This document shows positions 23,147-33,899 of a DNA stretch of 64,000 nucleotides, piece by piece. Position 1 is the stretch's first letter. Each line of letters starts with the position of its first letter. Location: assembly GCA_014529385.2 (NCBI GenBank), contig CM043954.1:91851747-91915746 (forward strand). The letters are read 5' to 3'. The notes under the pieces were generated by a model. That model did not search any database, had not been told where the DNA came from, and worked only from the letters and a program-made list of their open reading frames with translations. Source of the stretch: Adiantum capillus-veneris (taxonomy: Eukaryota; Streptophyta; Polypodiopsida; Polypodiales; Pteridaceae). A program made the position numbers and the translations under genes.

Positions 23147-23734
23147 ATGCATAGCCCAGGGTCTAAGCATTGGCAGGCTATCAGGAGAATTTTCCGCTAC
23201 CTTAGTGGCACTTTACATCTTGGCTTGTTTTATCCCAAGGGGGGATCATTGCCACCAGACTTACATGCATTTTCGGACTCATATTGGGTTGGTTGTTTTG
23301 ACACGAGAGTGTCCACAAGTGGTTTTTGTTTCATGCTTGCCAGTTCATGTATATCATGGTTGAGCAAGAAGCAACTTACTGTGGACACTTCGAGTTGTGA
23401 GGCTGAGTACAGGGCAGTCTTCACAGCTACGGTTGAGTGTGTATGTCTCAGACGCCTTATGGATGATTTGGGTGTTGGACAGGACATTGCCAACACTATC
23501 TACACTGACAGTCAGAGTGCATTGGCAGTTGCGAGGAACCCAGTTTTTCATGCTCGCACAAAGCACATTGAGGTGCATTACCACTATGTCAAGGAGAGGC
23601 TCTCAACAGGAGAGATCAGCTTGGCTTATGTGCCAACACAGGACAACCTTGCAGATCTTTTCACAAAGGCATTGTCTCGTGAGAAGCTTGAAGCTTTTTG
23701 CAAAGCTTTGGGCTTACTCCCCTTTGTGGACTGA
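23147..23734 (+). pseudogene. Cop1 RNase H
   Basis: The same frame continues through the RNase H motifs (FSDSYWVGCFDTRVSTSG, SSCEAEYRA, YTDSQSALA, THE-like KHIEVHYHYVKE) to the polyprotein end LADLFTKAL...LPFVD at 23,734. The domain would degrade RNA in the RNA-DNA hybrid. This part has no internal stop. Confidence 0.93.
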
Positions 23735-23795
23735 TCCTGTCCTCATAGCATGGCACTTCCCTTTACTCATGTGCCAGCTCTTGTTCACCGCATCA

Positions 23796-23809
23796 CTCCA
23801 GGGGGTATT
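23796..23809 (+). promoter_or_regulatory. Polypurine tract of Cop1
   Basis: CTCCAGGGGGTATT directly precedes the TGTTACC of the 3' LTR; the G-run is the likely plus-strand primer. Confidence 0.7.
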
Positions 23810-24036
23810 TGTTACCATATACATGTGGTAGTGATGTGTGTGAACACACTAGGACCGTCGGGGCATTTTTTCCCTCTTTAGGAGGTTTTTTCCCCCGTGC
23901 ATTGTATATACGTCCATCACTCTAGGGCTATCTATCTTTCGATTGCACACTAAGTAACACACTCTCTATTGTGTGCCTTGAGCTTCCTTCGTCTTCTCCA
24001 AGCTGTGTGTGTTTCTCTACAACCCTAATTCCAACA
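23810..24036 (+). repeat. 3' LTR of Cop1
   Basis: 227 bp, TGTTACC...CCAACA, followed by the second copy of ATGAG. Confidence 0.97.
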
Positions 24037-24041
24037 ATGAG

Positions 24042-25165
24042 CAGCATTTCTAAGGTGCTTTGGAGAAGGCACCACATTAGAAATTGTGGAAATTGTTGAT
24101 GGAGTTTAAGCAAAGAGGTATGACTGAATATGCATCATACGAATTGAAGTTCTTGGACCTATGGGTACGATGGGTTGCATCATTGAAGGAGGGCGAAGTG
24201 GCACCCGATTTCCTAAAGAAAGACCGGTTTGTAGATGGTTTATGATCAATTCTTAAAGAAAAGGTGAAGGGAAGTTTTTTTGCTACGTATGAGGTAGCAA
24301 TTGAGTAGCCCGCCTTAAAGATAAGAAATTGCATTTACAAGCCTGGACTATCAAGGAAGAGGAACCGGGTAGGGCCCGACCACACCTAGACGCACCTGCA
24401 AGAGCTGTCCAGAGGAATCAGTCACAGGAACTGGCTGAAGATCAACAAGACGTGCTCAATCAAATCACCAAGAAGTTAGAGAATCTTTTAGTACATCTGG
24501 TGCAGCAAGGGCATACACTTGTCAGAAATCCAGAGCAAGGAAGAGAGCAGCAAAGACATCAATCAAGACTACCATTAGTACAACTCTGGAGAGGAGGGCC
24601 ATGGCATGTACTATTGTCCTCATCCAAGAAGGCTGAACTTCAATAGAGGGGTAAGACAGAATCAGATTTCTCCGCCAAGGGTGAGGCCACCGCCACCTAG
24701 GCAACCAGAGCCGATTCCACCAGCTCAAATCCTTGGACCACCCGTACAATAGCCACACCACCAAAACCTCTCATTCCACCCCTACCTCCACCACCTGCAA
24801 GAAACCAAGTAGTAAGTGCCATCAATGTTGAAGCTAAAGGATAGGTGAAGGTAGAAGAGCGTGTCAAAGAGAAGGACAAAGGAAAACGAAAAGTAGAAGA
24901 AGTAGATTCCATGGGAGTGCAGCGTGCTAGGCATGAAGAGGCCTCTCAAAGGGAGGAAAAGATGAAAGTAAAAAGAGAGTCTAGCAAGCATGCATCTAAG
25001 CCTCGACAGAAGATCGACATTGTGGAATTTTTGATGGGCGAGGATGCTAAACCCTATGACCTAGTTCAAGATGTTTTGATGCAAGGTCCAAAAATAACCT
25101 GGCCCCAATTACTCTATCTTGTACCAAGGATGAGGAGATCATGGACAAAAGATGGTAAGTACTAG
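24042..25165 (+). pseudogene. Gag C-terminal half and gag-pol linker of element B
   Basis: Gag resumes after Cop1 (MTEYASYELKFLDLWVRW; AWTIKEEEPGRARPH) but with several stops and frame changes. The nucleocapsid box at 24,576-24,617 keeps GEEGHGMYYC, yet its first Cys position is a TAG and its second Cys is Ser. 24,845-25,165 is a Lys/Glu-rich linker with the conserved PYDLVQDVLMQGPKITWPQL segment typical of plant Ty3 elements just before the protease. Confidence 0.8.
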
Positions 25166-25229
25166 AAAATCAAGATGAAGGATAGGTGGAGCTATCTGTG
25201 GGAGGAATCTAGACGACATCCTACCTATC

Positions 25230-25547
25230 ATGGATGCCCACATAAAGGGGCAACGCATCTCAAACATCTACATAGATGGTGGCGCACATATATGCGTCAT
25301 GAGTGAGAAGATGATGCACAAGCTAGGCCTAGAAGTCAGTAGGCCGGCACCCTGCCGAGCTAAAATGGCAAATAATGTCAAAGTGAAGTGCGTAGGCATT
25401 TTGAATGTAGTCAAGGTGAAAGCATTCAACACAGAAGTGGAGGTAGACATTTTTATCATGCCACATAAAGGGAGGGCTACCCTATCATTCTTGGAAGACC
25501 ATGGCTCATGGCTATGGAGGCTAAGTAGGACTAGAGTACCGGGATGA
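25230..25547 (+). pseudogene. Aspartic protease of element B
   Basis: Contains the active-site motif IYIDGGAHICVMSE (Asp codon at 25,274) and the downstream substrate-binding part (ANNVKVKCVGILN; VEVDIFIMPHKG). The fold is that of retroviral aspartic proteases. The expected ILGRPWL segment has been garbled near 25,490 by a frame change, so the domain is incomplete. Confidence 0.82.
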
Positions 25548-25838
25548 TCTAGATGAAGGATTCTATGGGAAAGCCCATATTCTATGACATGAAGACTGGG
25601 AAGCAATGCAACATGATCTTGGAGGCATTGAAATATAAATTTACCAGTGACTCTTTGGCCACCTTGGGAGGAGAGACGACAACAACTAAAGAGAGTGATA
25701 GTAGCATCAAAGTGATGGGAGTCATCCTCAGAGATCCAAAGATATTGACACAGTCTGAAGGACCACCGGAGAACCAAGAGGGACCATTAAGTATGCAACC
25801 GTTGGTGGATACACGTAAGCTACATCTGATGCTCTCCA

Positions 25839-26634
25839 GTGAGTAAGCTAGTGAAGAGAGAGAAGAGTACATCTCTATGCTGGGTAACCTCACCACACTT
25901 CTCATTGATGGTTATGACAAGATCAGAAGGCATCATAGTGGTGCAGCACCACATAAGACTCAAGGAAGGAAGTAAGCTTGTAGTGCAAAAGCTTAGAAGG
26001 CTTGGGGTAGTTCAACAAGAGGTATTGCTCAAAGAGGTAAGGAATTTGCTACAAGCAGGTTTCATTTACCCCGTCAAATACTCATGGTGGGTCTCTTCAG
26101 TGGTGGTTACGCCAAAGAAGAACGGTAAGTGAAGAGTTTGTATAGACTACAAACCTCTCAATGCAGCAACAAAGAGGGATCATTTTCCCCTCCCATTCCA
26201 AGACACAATTTTCAACGAGGTAGCAGGTCATGAGCACTACACAGTATGTGATGGCTACTCAGTCTACTTCCACATTAGCATTGCAGAAGAAGACTAGAAA
26301 AAGACAACCTTCATAACACCATGGGGATGTTTTGCTTATAGAGTGATGCCTTTTGGCCTCACGAATGCTCCGGCCACATTCCAACGCTATGTAACTTTTG
26401 TCTTCCACTCAAACTTCGGTAAGTCAATACGGGTTTTCATAGATGATTTCTGTATCTACAACTCTCGCTCCCTCCATTTGAGCAAGGTCTATGATGGGCT
26501 AGCTAGGCTGTAAACCTTGGGTGGCCAGCTCAACATAGATAAGTGTCACATTGGTGAAAGCAAGGTCACTCTTCACGGCCATGTAATTTTAGCCAAAGGA
26601 GGAAGACCCAAGCAAGGTTCAAGCTTTAGTATCT
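25839..26634 (+). pseudogene. Reverse transcriptase of element B
   Basis: Order: KLRRLGVVQQEVLLKEV, AGFIYPVKYSWWVSSVVV, RVCIDYKPLNAATKRDHFP, TPWGCFAYRVMPFGLTNAPA, then an intact catalytic box FIDD near 26,437-26,448 and the thumb (LNIDKCHIGESKVTLHGH). Stops at 26,130 (TGA), about 26,295 (TAG) and about 26,511 (TAA) interrupt it. Of the RTs here it is among the best preserved at the active site. Confidence 0.87.
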
Positions 26635-27670
26635 TTGCCATCACCCACAACAGAAGGTCTCTTTCCTTCAGAAGGTAAGGTATTTGAGCAGGTTCATTCA
26701 CTTGCTCTCTCAAGTGGTTCTCCCTTTACAAAAGTCACCCATGGAGATGTCTTCCTATGGAGTGAAGAAAATGAGCAACAATTTAGCAAAGTGAAACAGA
26801 TCCTCGCTTCACTTCGCACCATTTCACCCCCTAGATGGGATGAGCCATTTTATGTTAACCCCAGTGTAGAAAGTGATACACTTGGGGCTGTACTAATGCA
26901 AAAGGATCCCCAAACCTCTTTCATGCATCCTATCTACTTCTCTAGTCGTGTCATGACCCCATCAGAAAAAGGATTCACCATGGTAGAGCACATGGTGCTT
27001 GCATTGATGTTTGCCACTACAAAGTTTCGTTCATATCTATTGCCTAGACCCTTTGTAATTCTAACAATGGAAGGACTCTTTTCGTATGTAATGCAACACA
27101 TGGATGTCTCATCTTGTCTATTCCCTAGACCCTTTGTAATTCTAACAATGGAAGGAGTCTTTTTGTATGTAATGCAACACATGGATGTCTCATCTAGAAT
27201 CTCTACGTGGCTCGTTAGATTACAAGAGTTTGATTACACTATGCAAGTGGAGAACTCCACCATAGCTAGTCTAGTAGGTATTCTTACTCATCGTCACTAT
27301 GAGAAGAAGCTAAAGGTCAACATAGAAGGCAAAGGAGTGACACCAATGCTGGAAGTTCCTAGGCTAAAAGGAGCTCACTCTCTTTTATCTGATGGAGATT
27401 ACAAAAGGAAAATGGACCAGGCTACATCTGGCATCTTCATTTTCAATGAGCAAAAGGAAAAGGTCTTGTCTATTGGGCAGTTACTACACTCTCACTCCAG
27501 CATTGAAGCAGAGTACGTAGCCCTAATTCTTTGATTAATACAATGTGTTTTGAAAGGGATTCAACGCCTAAATGTGTTTGGCAATGCCATGCTCTTGATA
27601 AAGTAGATAAATGGCACTTGGTTTGTAAAAATCAGGTTTCACTTGGCTAATTATGCCAAGTTAAGGATCT
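26635..27670 (+). pseudogene. RNase H and second RNase H of element B
   Basis: 26,635-27,360 holds the Ty3 RNase H (DEPFYVNPSVESDTLGAVL; FTMVEHMVLALMFATTKFR). At 27,043-27,204 a 27-residue segment (RPFVILTMEG ... MQHMDVSS) is present twice in frame. From 27,410 a second, archaeal-type RNase H remnant appears (ATSGIFIFNEQKEK; SIEAEYVALIL, then the GIQRLNVFGNAMLLIK words in another frame). A second RNase H marks the Tat lineage of Ty3/gypsy. Confidence 0.82.
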
Positions 27671-27929
27671 TATAAGAAAGTTTGAAGCAGTGTAGTTATT
27701 TCATGTTCCTAGGGAAGAAAATCAAGAAGCAAATGCTCTAGCCAAGGAAAGAATACAAGATGTTCCCATAGGAGCAATCAAACTAAAGTAGCCCCTCTTC
27801 CAGGGTAGTGATGCTATACCTGATATCATCAGCTTCTTAGATACATGAGAATATCCTTAAGGGTATACTAAGGGCTAGAAACAATGGCTTGTCCAAAAGG
27901 AAACAAGATACCGCCTTATAAACAACACC

Positions 27930-28918
27930 ATGTACTGCAAGGGAAAAGACCAGATCTTCAGGCGAGTGCTAATCTCTAGTGAAATCACGGAGGTGATCTC
28001 ATGTTGCCATGATGGTGTTTGTGGCCGCCACTTTGCTCTAGATATTACTAGTAGGAAGATTCTACATGTAGGATTCTCTTGGCCTAGTATGAATAGGGAT
28101 GTGCATTATTGGTGTAAAACATGTAGAGCTTGTCAAGTATCCAGTGATCGAACACTAACCTATGAGCCACAGACTCCTATCATCTCATATGGCCCGTTTG
28201 AGAAGTGGGGAATAGATTCGATTGGTCCTTTACCAAGGGCCCAGTCAGGTAAAATGTACATTCTAGTTGGTATAGACTACATGACTCGATGGGTGGAAGC
28301 AACAACCACCACACACATTACAGCCCAAGAAGTAGCGAAGTTCATATTTGGGCATATCTATTGCCGCTTTGGCACATCTCTAGAGATAATATCTGATAGA
28401 GGACCAGGTTTCAGAGGTGACTCGGTGGGAGAGCTGATGAAAAAGCTAGGTATCACACGTCGACACTCAACTCCGTACTATCCAGAGTGCAATGATCTTG
28501 TGGAAAAGGTAAACGGCATGATCTATAAAATCATCACAAAACGGGTGAATAACCACACAAGTGATTGGGATAAGCATCTCATGGCTGCTCTTTGGGCCTA
28601 CTGCACGACATTTCAAACATCACTAGGTTTCACCCCTTTCCATCTGGTATATGGAAAAGAGGCCATTCTACACATTGAGTTGCAGATAGCAGCTTGCAAT
28701 CATGGCTAGCCAGTTACATCGCCCAATTGCCCATCTCCGCAACCACACCTTGGATCTAGAAAGGCTTCAGTTAGAAAGGGAAGATGCAATCAACTACTAT
28801 GCGACGCAAGCAGAACGACACCGACTCACATTCAATCAAGGGCTTAAGGAAAAGGGTCTGAAGAAAGGCATGTTAGTATTGAGATACGACAACAGATTTG
28901 ACACTAGGAAAGATAAGA
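27930..28918 (+). pseudogene. Integrase of element B, interrupted by MITE
   Basis: 27,930-28,709 carries the HHCC zinc module (CCHDGVCGRHF ... CKTCRACQ) and the DDE core, Asp in WGIDSIGPLP, Asp in IISDRGPGFRG and Glu in NDLVEKVNGM. 28,702-28,918 continues the tail (LHRPIAHLRNHTLDLERLQ ... MLVLRYDNRFDTRKDK). There the MITE breaks the gene; the GPF/Y module resumes at 29,382. The frame change at about 28,705 is a separate lesion. Confidence 0.9.
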
Positions 28919-29381
28919 ATTAGGAAGAGGATGGGGTCTAGGAGCGCCTCTTTATTTGCCATGAGCTTATGGATGTGATTAAGATTTTGACAAATAGGTG
29001 TATGCCATGTATGCAGGAATAGTAGGTGTGTAAGAGATGTGTAAGAGTGGTCAAAGGATGCACTTTTCCCCCCCAAAAGGAGGTGGACGATTTTATGATT
29101 TTTGGCCTTCCATAAATCCCACATATGATGTTTGATTTGAGTGGAGAACATAGATCTGCAATCTATGCATTGATCTCTTTCCATAGATATGCTATATGAT
29201 ATAGTTTTACTCGCTAGATTTTGAATTCCATTTTGGGGGGAGAATTTAAATTCAAATAAACTAGCCATTTTGCCTTTTTGAATTCAAAAGTTTTCCTTTG
29301 ATTACTTTCTTAATACTAAAGGCTTGAATTCCTTAAACTTCCAAATAAAGAAGCCCTCCTAGACCCCATTCTCTTCCTAAT
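28919..29381. mobile_element. 463-bp MITE-like element, copy 1
   Basis: The two ends are inverted: ATTAGGAAGAGGATGGGGTC at the left and, reading inward from the right end, ATTAGGAAGAGAATGGGGTC, the match extending about 35 bases with few mismatches (to the CTCTTTATTTG word). The inside is AT-rich and non-coding. A second copy lies at 59,105-59,559. It interrupts the integrase tail of element B between two consecutive coding segments. A target duplication is not obvious, so the superfamily is open. Confidence 0.8.
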
Positions 29382-29712
29382 GAAGTTTCAGCCCAAATGG
29401 GAAGGGCCATTCATCGTCAAAAGGCAATACGCCAATGGTAGCTACAATTTGATGGAAGCAGATGGTCAAATTCACAGGACTAGAGTCAATGGATGGAGGC
29501 TCAAAAGGTACTTCTTAAGGTTTGATCCGGAGTTCATTTTAGATATTCCAGAGGAGGGAGAACCCTCCAACTCCGCTGCGAGAATCAAAAGCAGAGCTAG
29601 AGGCATGAATGCCTCTACCGAGAAGGGAAGGGCTAATGATGGCCAACTTTCAAAATCTTTGACTGTGGGCACTAACCCCAAAGAGGGGGAGCATTATAAA
29701 AATAAAAAATAA
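29382..29712 (+). pseudogene. Integrase C-terminal tail of element B
   Basis: KFQPKWEGPFIVKRQYANGS and LMEADGQIHRTRVNGWRLKRYF form the GPF/Y module that ends Ty3 integrases, followed by a Lys/Gly-rich tail to a stop at 29,710-29,712. It directly continues the text ending at 28,918 once the MITE is left out. Confidence 0.85.
29680..29692 (+). promoter_or_regulatory. Polypurine tract candidate of element B
   Basis: AAAGAGGGGGAGC lies just after the pol frame. A 3' LTR would begin shortly after it, but no clear TG start is adjacent (the next is TGTTGCAAG at 29,731). Confidence 0.5.
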
Positions 29713-29852
29713 ATAAGTAAAAGCATTTTCTGTTGCAAGTTGCCGCCACCACCCCCTCCCTTGTCCTTGCGCTCACAGAGGGCCGCCACCCTCTCTCTCT
29801 CCCTCTTGCTTAGCACCACACTATCTCTCTCTCCTCCATTATTAGAGCAAAC

Positions 29853-29854
<2 letters not shown>

Positions 29855-29889
<35 letters not shown>

Positions 29890-29967
29890 GCCATCACCCA
29901 AAACACCATATCTCTCTTTCTCTCATCCATTATCCAAGGCAAAAATAGTCTCTCTCTCTCCCTCTCT

Positions 29968-30047
<80 letters not shown>

Positions 30048-30051
30048 CTCA

Positions 30052-30089
<38 letters not shown>

Positions 30090-30114
30090 CTATGTCGGCA
30101 AGCAAGAAATTCAG

Positions 30115-30148
<34 letters not shown>

Positions 30149-30171
30149 AACACATACATTACACAGACTCA

Positions 30172-30216
<45 letters not shown>

Positions 30217-30313
30217 CCTCACAACACTATAATCTCTCTCTCTCTCTCTCTCTCTATGTGTGTGTGTGTGTCAAAGAAGGCAAAAAATTCAGCCCCTCTC
30301 TCTCTCTCTCTCT

Positions 30314-30397
<84 letters not shown>
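29855..30397. repeat. Alternating CT and CA microsatellite block
   Basis: Successive runs: CT about 29,855-29,885; CA 29,970-30,046; CT 30,054-30,086; CT 30,117-30,146; CA 30,176-30,211; CT 30,234-30,255; GT 30,257-30,271; CT 30,295-30,315; CA 30,315-30,397. Between runs a short word (GCAAGAAATTCAGCC / GCAAAAAATTCAGCC) is repeated near 30,101 and 30,279, showing that larger units were duplicated. ORFs across this block are artefacts of repeats. Confidence 0.92.
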
Positions 30398-30400
<3 letters not shown>

Positions 30401-31145
30401 TAAGCACACGCACACAATCACATACGCACCAACAACGTGCACACATGGCATGCACAAGAAGGAAGAAGCAAAAGAAAATGGACATCGACGCATCGACAAA
30501 CAAAGAAGGATCAAAAACACACAATGGCGACATCAAGTCAAAGAATGACGCCGAAGGCATGCCCCAGTCGGCACTAAAATTGATGAGCGTGCTACACCAA
30601 CGCACCAGTAAAGCCTACGATTCACCGGCATCCCATCCACGATGTACTTCCTCAGTAAACATCCGTAGGGTAATTCACTTTCTGTTTTCCAAGCCAAACT
30701 TTGTAAAAAATCATTTGTATATTCCACCTCTCTCTAGGTGATGGTCACAAAGGCCCACCTAGGAGAACATCATTTTATTATTTCTACCAAAACAAAGCAC
30801 CAATCAACCATTCAGGACCTGGCTACCTACTTTGTCTCTCCAGCTTAGGGCCCTAAACCTAATTAGTTTATACTAAACTAATGCAGCTTGCACCTATAAA
30901 AGAGCACTGAGAGGTCACTATTAGGGGGGTCAACAGAAGTCATGCACACACACTGACTTAAAGAGTCACTACGTACAAGAGTAGGATCTTTGCACACATG
31001 AAATTTCCCTAGAGAACGCATTATAGTCTCTCTCTCTCTCTCCGCGGTTTCCATTTTGCCAAAACGAAGGGTTCTGTAAATACTATCTTCAATCAAGTTT
31101 GCCCTCACATTCCGAAGGGTTTTCATCTCCTCCGTCCACGTCTCC

Positions 31146-31146
31146 A

Positions 31147-31216
<70 letters not shown>

Positions 31217-31218
31217 TC

Positions 31219-31260
<42 letters not shown>

Positions 31261-31262
31261 CA
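31146..31262. repeat. (CT)n then (GT)n microsatellite in B 3' LTR
   Basis: CT repeats to about 31,210 followed by GT repeats and a short GC alternation to 31,262. Confidence 0.9.
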
Positions 31263-31418
31263 TGCGTTGTGATGTGTTAGTGTTATTTGAATCGATGTTG
31301 TCCATGTCCTAGCCACTCAAAGTTAGGTGGTGCCCTCTGTTCACTCCCCGCGACGAGTTCTACGTAAACGGGCCTGACGCAAAGGCCGTTGGGGTCCGTT
31401 TTGCGCTTGTGCTTGTCA

Positions 31419-32187
31419 CTAGCAAAACTTTATGAATGTATTTGCCTTTGAGCACTCAGGTTTTTCTTCCTTTCTTTGCTCTAGATCTTGAATGATCTGA
31501 GTAGCCACAACCCTATGCTCTTGCCACTCGTCCACTTCGTGGCATTTACGTTAGGTTTTCACACGACCCTTTGCTTCTCATAATTCTAAATTCTTTGACT
31601 AACTTGCTCCTGTGGGATTTCTTTGATGAAAACACTATAGCTCCTAGTAATCATGTGGATCGGTACTAGCTATGCCATCTTTTCCTCGATCACTTCAGCT
31701 TTCACATGCTTGAGACATTGTGCTGAAAAGTGGATTTCTTTGAGGACAACACTAGAGCTCCTAGTAATCATGTGGATCGGTACTAGCTCTGCCATCTTTC
31801 CCTTGATCACTTCAGCCTTCACATGCTTGAGACATTGTGCTGAAAAGTTCCCATAGATATATACAAGGGTATAACAACTGAAATCCCTTTTGATGAAATC
31901 TCTTCTTCCTCTACATCTACAAGATAACTTAAGGTATCTTCATCTCCCAACCATTCCATTGATATTGGCTCCATTGTATGGGTTCTCAAAAAATCGTTCC
32001 TACTTAATAAGTTCAAGGTTGTTTAGTGCAATCATTGATATGTCTTTACCTTCTTTAAAATTTTGTATCCTAATTTTTAAGTTATTCCATGCATGATCAT
32101 AAGCTTTATAGTACGTAGATTGAATGTATTTTTAAGTTATTCTGTACATAATCATAAGCTTTATAGTACGTAGATTGAATGCATTCA
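31419..32187. repeat. Spacer with 117-bp tandem duplication
   Basis: No gene. A 117-base unit (GATTTCTTTGA...GCTGAAAAG) occurs at 31,616-31,730 and again at 31,733-31,847 with few differences. A second pair of short repeats (TTTTTAAGTTATTC with GTACGTAGATTGAATG) lies at about 32,075-32,185. Confidence 0.7.
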
Positions 32188-33020
32188 TTAATGCAATGAT
32201 GGTTTGATTTGTTGACACACCAAGTTTCTAAGCTTAGAGATTATTTTTTGACAATTCCTTAATTTTCTTTGTCCAGGCACCTTGAGTCTTCGCGGTTTTA
32301 AGTGGTCCTTCAGAGTGCTTGTCATTAAATGAACTGGAGCTTGATGATGTATCTTCTCAAGAGGACTCACGGGAACTTGAGCTGGTTCTAGATCTTTGGC
32401 CGTTCTTGTTTATAGATTGCTATTCTAGTTTAAGGGCTCTTTGAATCAAGTCATTGAATTTCTTGGTTGGATTTGATACTTCTAGCTTCATCAACTTCTT
32501 TCTCTTGAACTCGCTCAAAACCTAGGATTTCATTCATTTTTCAAATGGTGGCTCATGTAATTGCCTAGTGAGCTTCAAATTTTTTCTACATAGCTTCTTA
32601 CTAGTAATTTACCTGTTGTATTTTGTCTAAATTATATAGGATGTATTCATCCCCATTTTTCTTGCTATACTCTAGAATAAAATATTTTTTTAGCTTGTAA
32701 CTTCTTAGTTGACATTTTGAATAGTGATAGTACCACTTTCTAGCTACATCTTTCAACATTTGGGAGAGGTACTCAACCCAATCTTCTCTATTCATATGCT
32801 TGAGTTCAACATATTGTTTAAGGGGTTGGATATGGACATCAAGGTCATCCTTTGTGATGCCTTGGAATGTTGAAAAAGAAATATTTAGGTCATTTCTCTT
32901 ATTTAGCTAACTGGGTTTGACACAATAATCAAAATCTATCTTTGTAACTATTTTAGGCTCTCTTACTTTGCAATGTTTTTTCAACAATTTAGAATATTTC
33001 TGTTTGTGCCTCCTTGAATC
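32188..33020 (-). pseudogene. Degenerate Ty3-type gag fragment
   Basis: The minus-strand frame 32,795-32,601 reads REDWVEYLSQMLKDVARKWY and continues to ILEYSKKNGDEYILYNLDKI, the helix pattern of a retrotransposon gag core. Lower coordinates continue weakly in the same sense (FNDLIQRALKLE). No pol or LTR is attached. Confidence 0.55.
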
Positions 33021-33899
33021 AAAGGCATGAGTGGTGACCTTAGCTTTTCCTTTTTAAGAGTTAAGAGCTTTAGATTCTAGATGATCAAATAATATAGAAC
33101 TAGATGGCATAGAATCAAACAAAGTGGAATAATCAAATAAGTCTGGTCCTCATGATCAAACCCAAACAGGATACTGAATTGATTTGAATGGATAAACAAG
33201 TTTTGAATATAGAAAGATTGAATGCAACATAGCTCTAATGTATTTTAGATTATAATTGGAGATAATTATTCAAGGTTCATATTCAAAACTCAATGATACA
33301 TTGGTAGACAACTCTAGAAATAACTACTTGGGATTAGATTCTAACTCAAGAGATGCAAATGATACAGTTGGCCAACACAGTAGCCTCTTGTAAATGCTCT
33401 TAAGTCTCTCACAAGATCATAAGGTCAATATAGATTTCAGAGAACTCAAAATTAGATTAGCAAGTCCTTATAGGCATCACCATTGCATCTCTGACTATTC
33501 CACTAGCGTACAATATGAACTACTACCATGCCTTCATATGAGTTTGTTCCTACCATCTACAACATTAGGAACAAGTGTGTCAAGTTAAAACACTCACATA
33601 TGGTTTAAAACTCCTGGGCAATGCTCTATACAAGTGGGCCAAACAAAAAAACTTATATTTAAAAATCATTGATAGAATTTTTACATGGCCAAAAGTCAAT
33701 GACCTAAGAGCACACTTTGTCAGTTACCATGCCATGGAGCTCCACCATCAAGGCACATTCAATCCTTATGCTCAAAAAGACATCCATCTAGTAAGAGAAT
33801 ATAGAAAGAACTTAGGTGGATAGTAAATTTTCATTTGCAACCTCATTCTGTAGTTCAATAACCACCCCATCATTAACTCATGTCAAGAACGAGATGAAA
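33021..33899 (+). other. Unrecognised DNA, possible copia 3' region
   Basis: Two short plus-strand ORFs (33,394-33,588 and 33,575-33,823) precede a polypurine tract. They might be the decayed end of a copia pol, but I do not recognise RNase H motifs in them. Confidence 0.3.

Larger units (their letters stand above)
18868..24036 (+). mobile_element. Complete Ty1/copia element Cop1 (5,169 bp)
   Basis: Both LTRs are 227 bp (18,868-19,094 and 23,810-24,036), begin TGTTACC and end CCAACA, and differ at five positions. The 5-base sequence ATGAG flanks both sides (18,863-18,867 and 24,037-24,041), a target-site duplication. A tRNA-iMet PBS and a polypurine tract lie next to the LTRs, and the order gag-PR-IN-RT-RH is that of Ty1/copia. 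It sits inside the gag gene of element B. The coding region has frameshifts and multiple stop codons, so this copy is not autonomous. Confidence 0.97.
29693..31418 (+). repeat. 3' LTR of element B
   Basis: The right 0.58 kb (30,838-31,418) matches the 5' LTR through TATA box, CT run and the end TTGTCA. The left 1.15 kb has no counterpart at the 5' end of B and contains the densest microsatellite block of the window. The left limit is inferred from the polypurine tract. Confidence 0.7.

Noticed and set aside
29740-30605. Long ORFs on both strands made of Thr-His, Ser-Leu, Arg-Glu or Val-Cys repeats
   Set aside because: They are translations of CA/GT and CT/GA microsatellites and carry no coding evidence.
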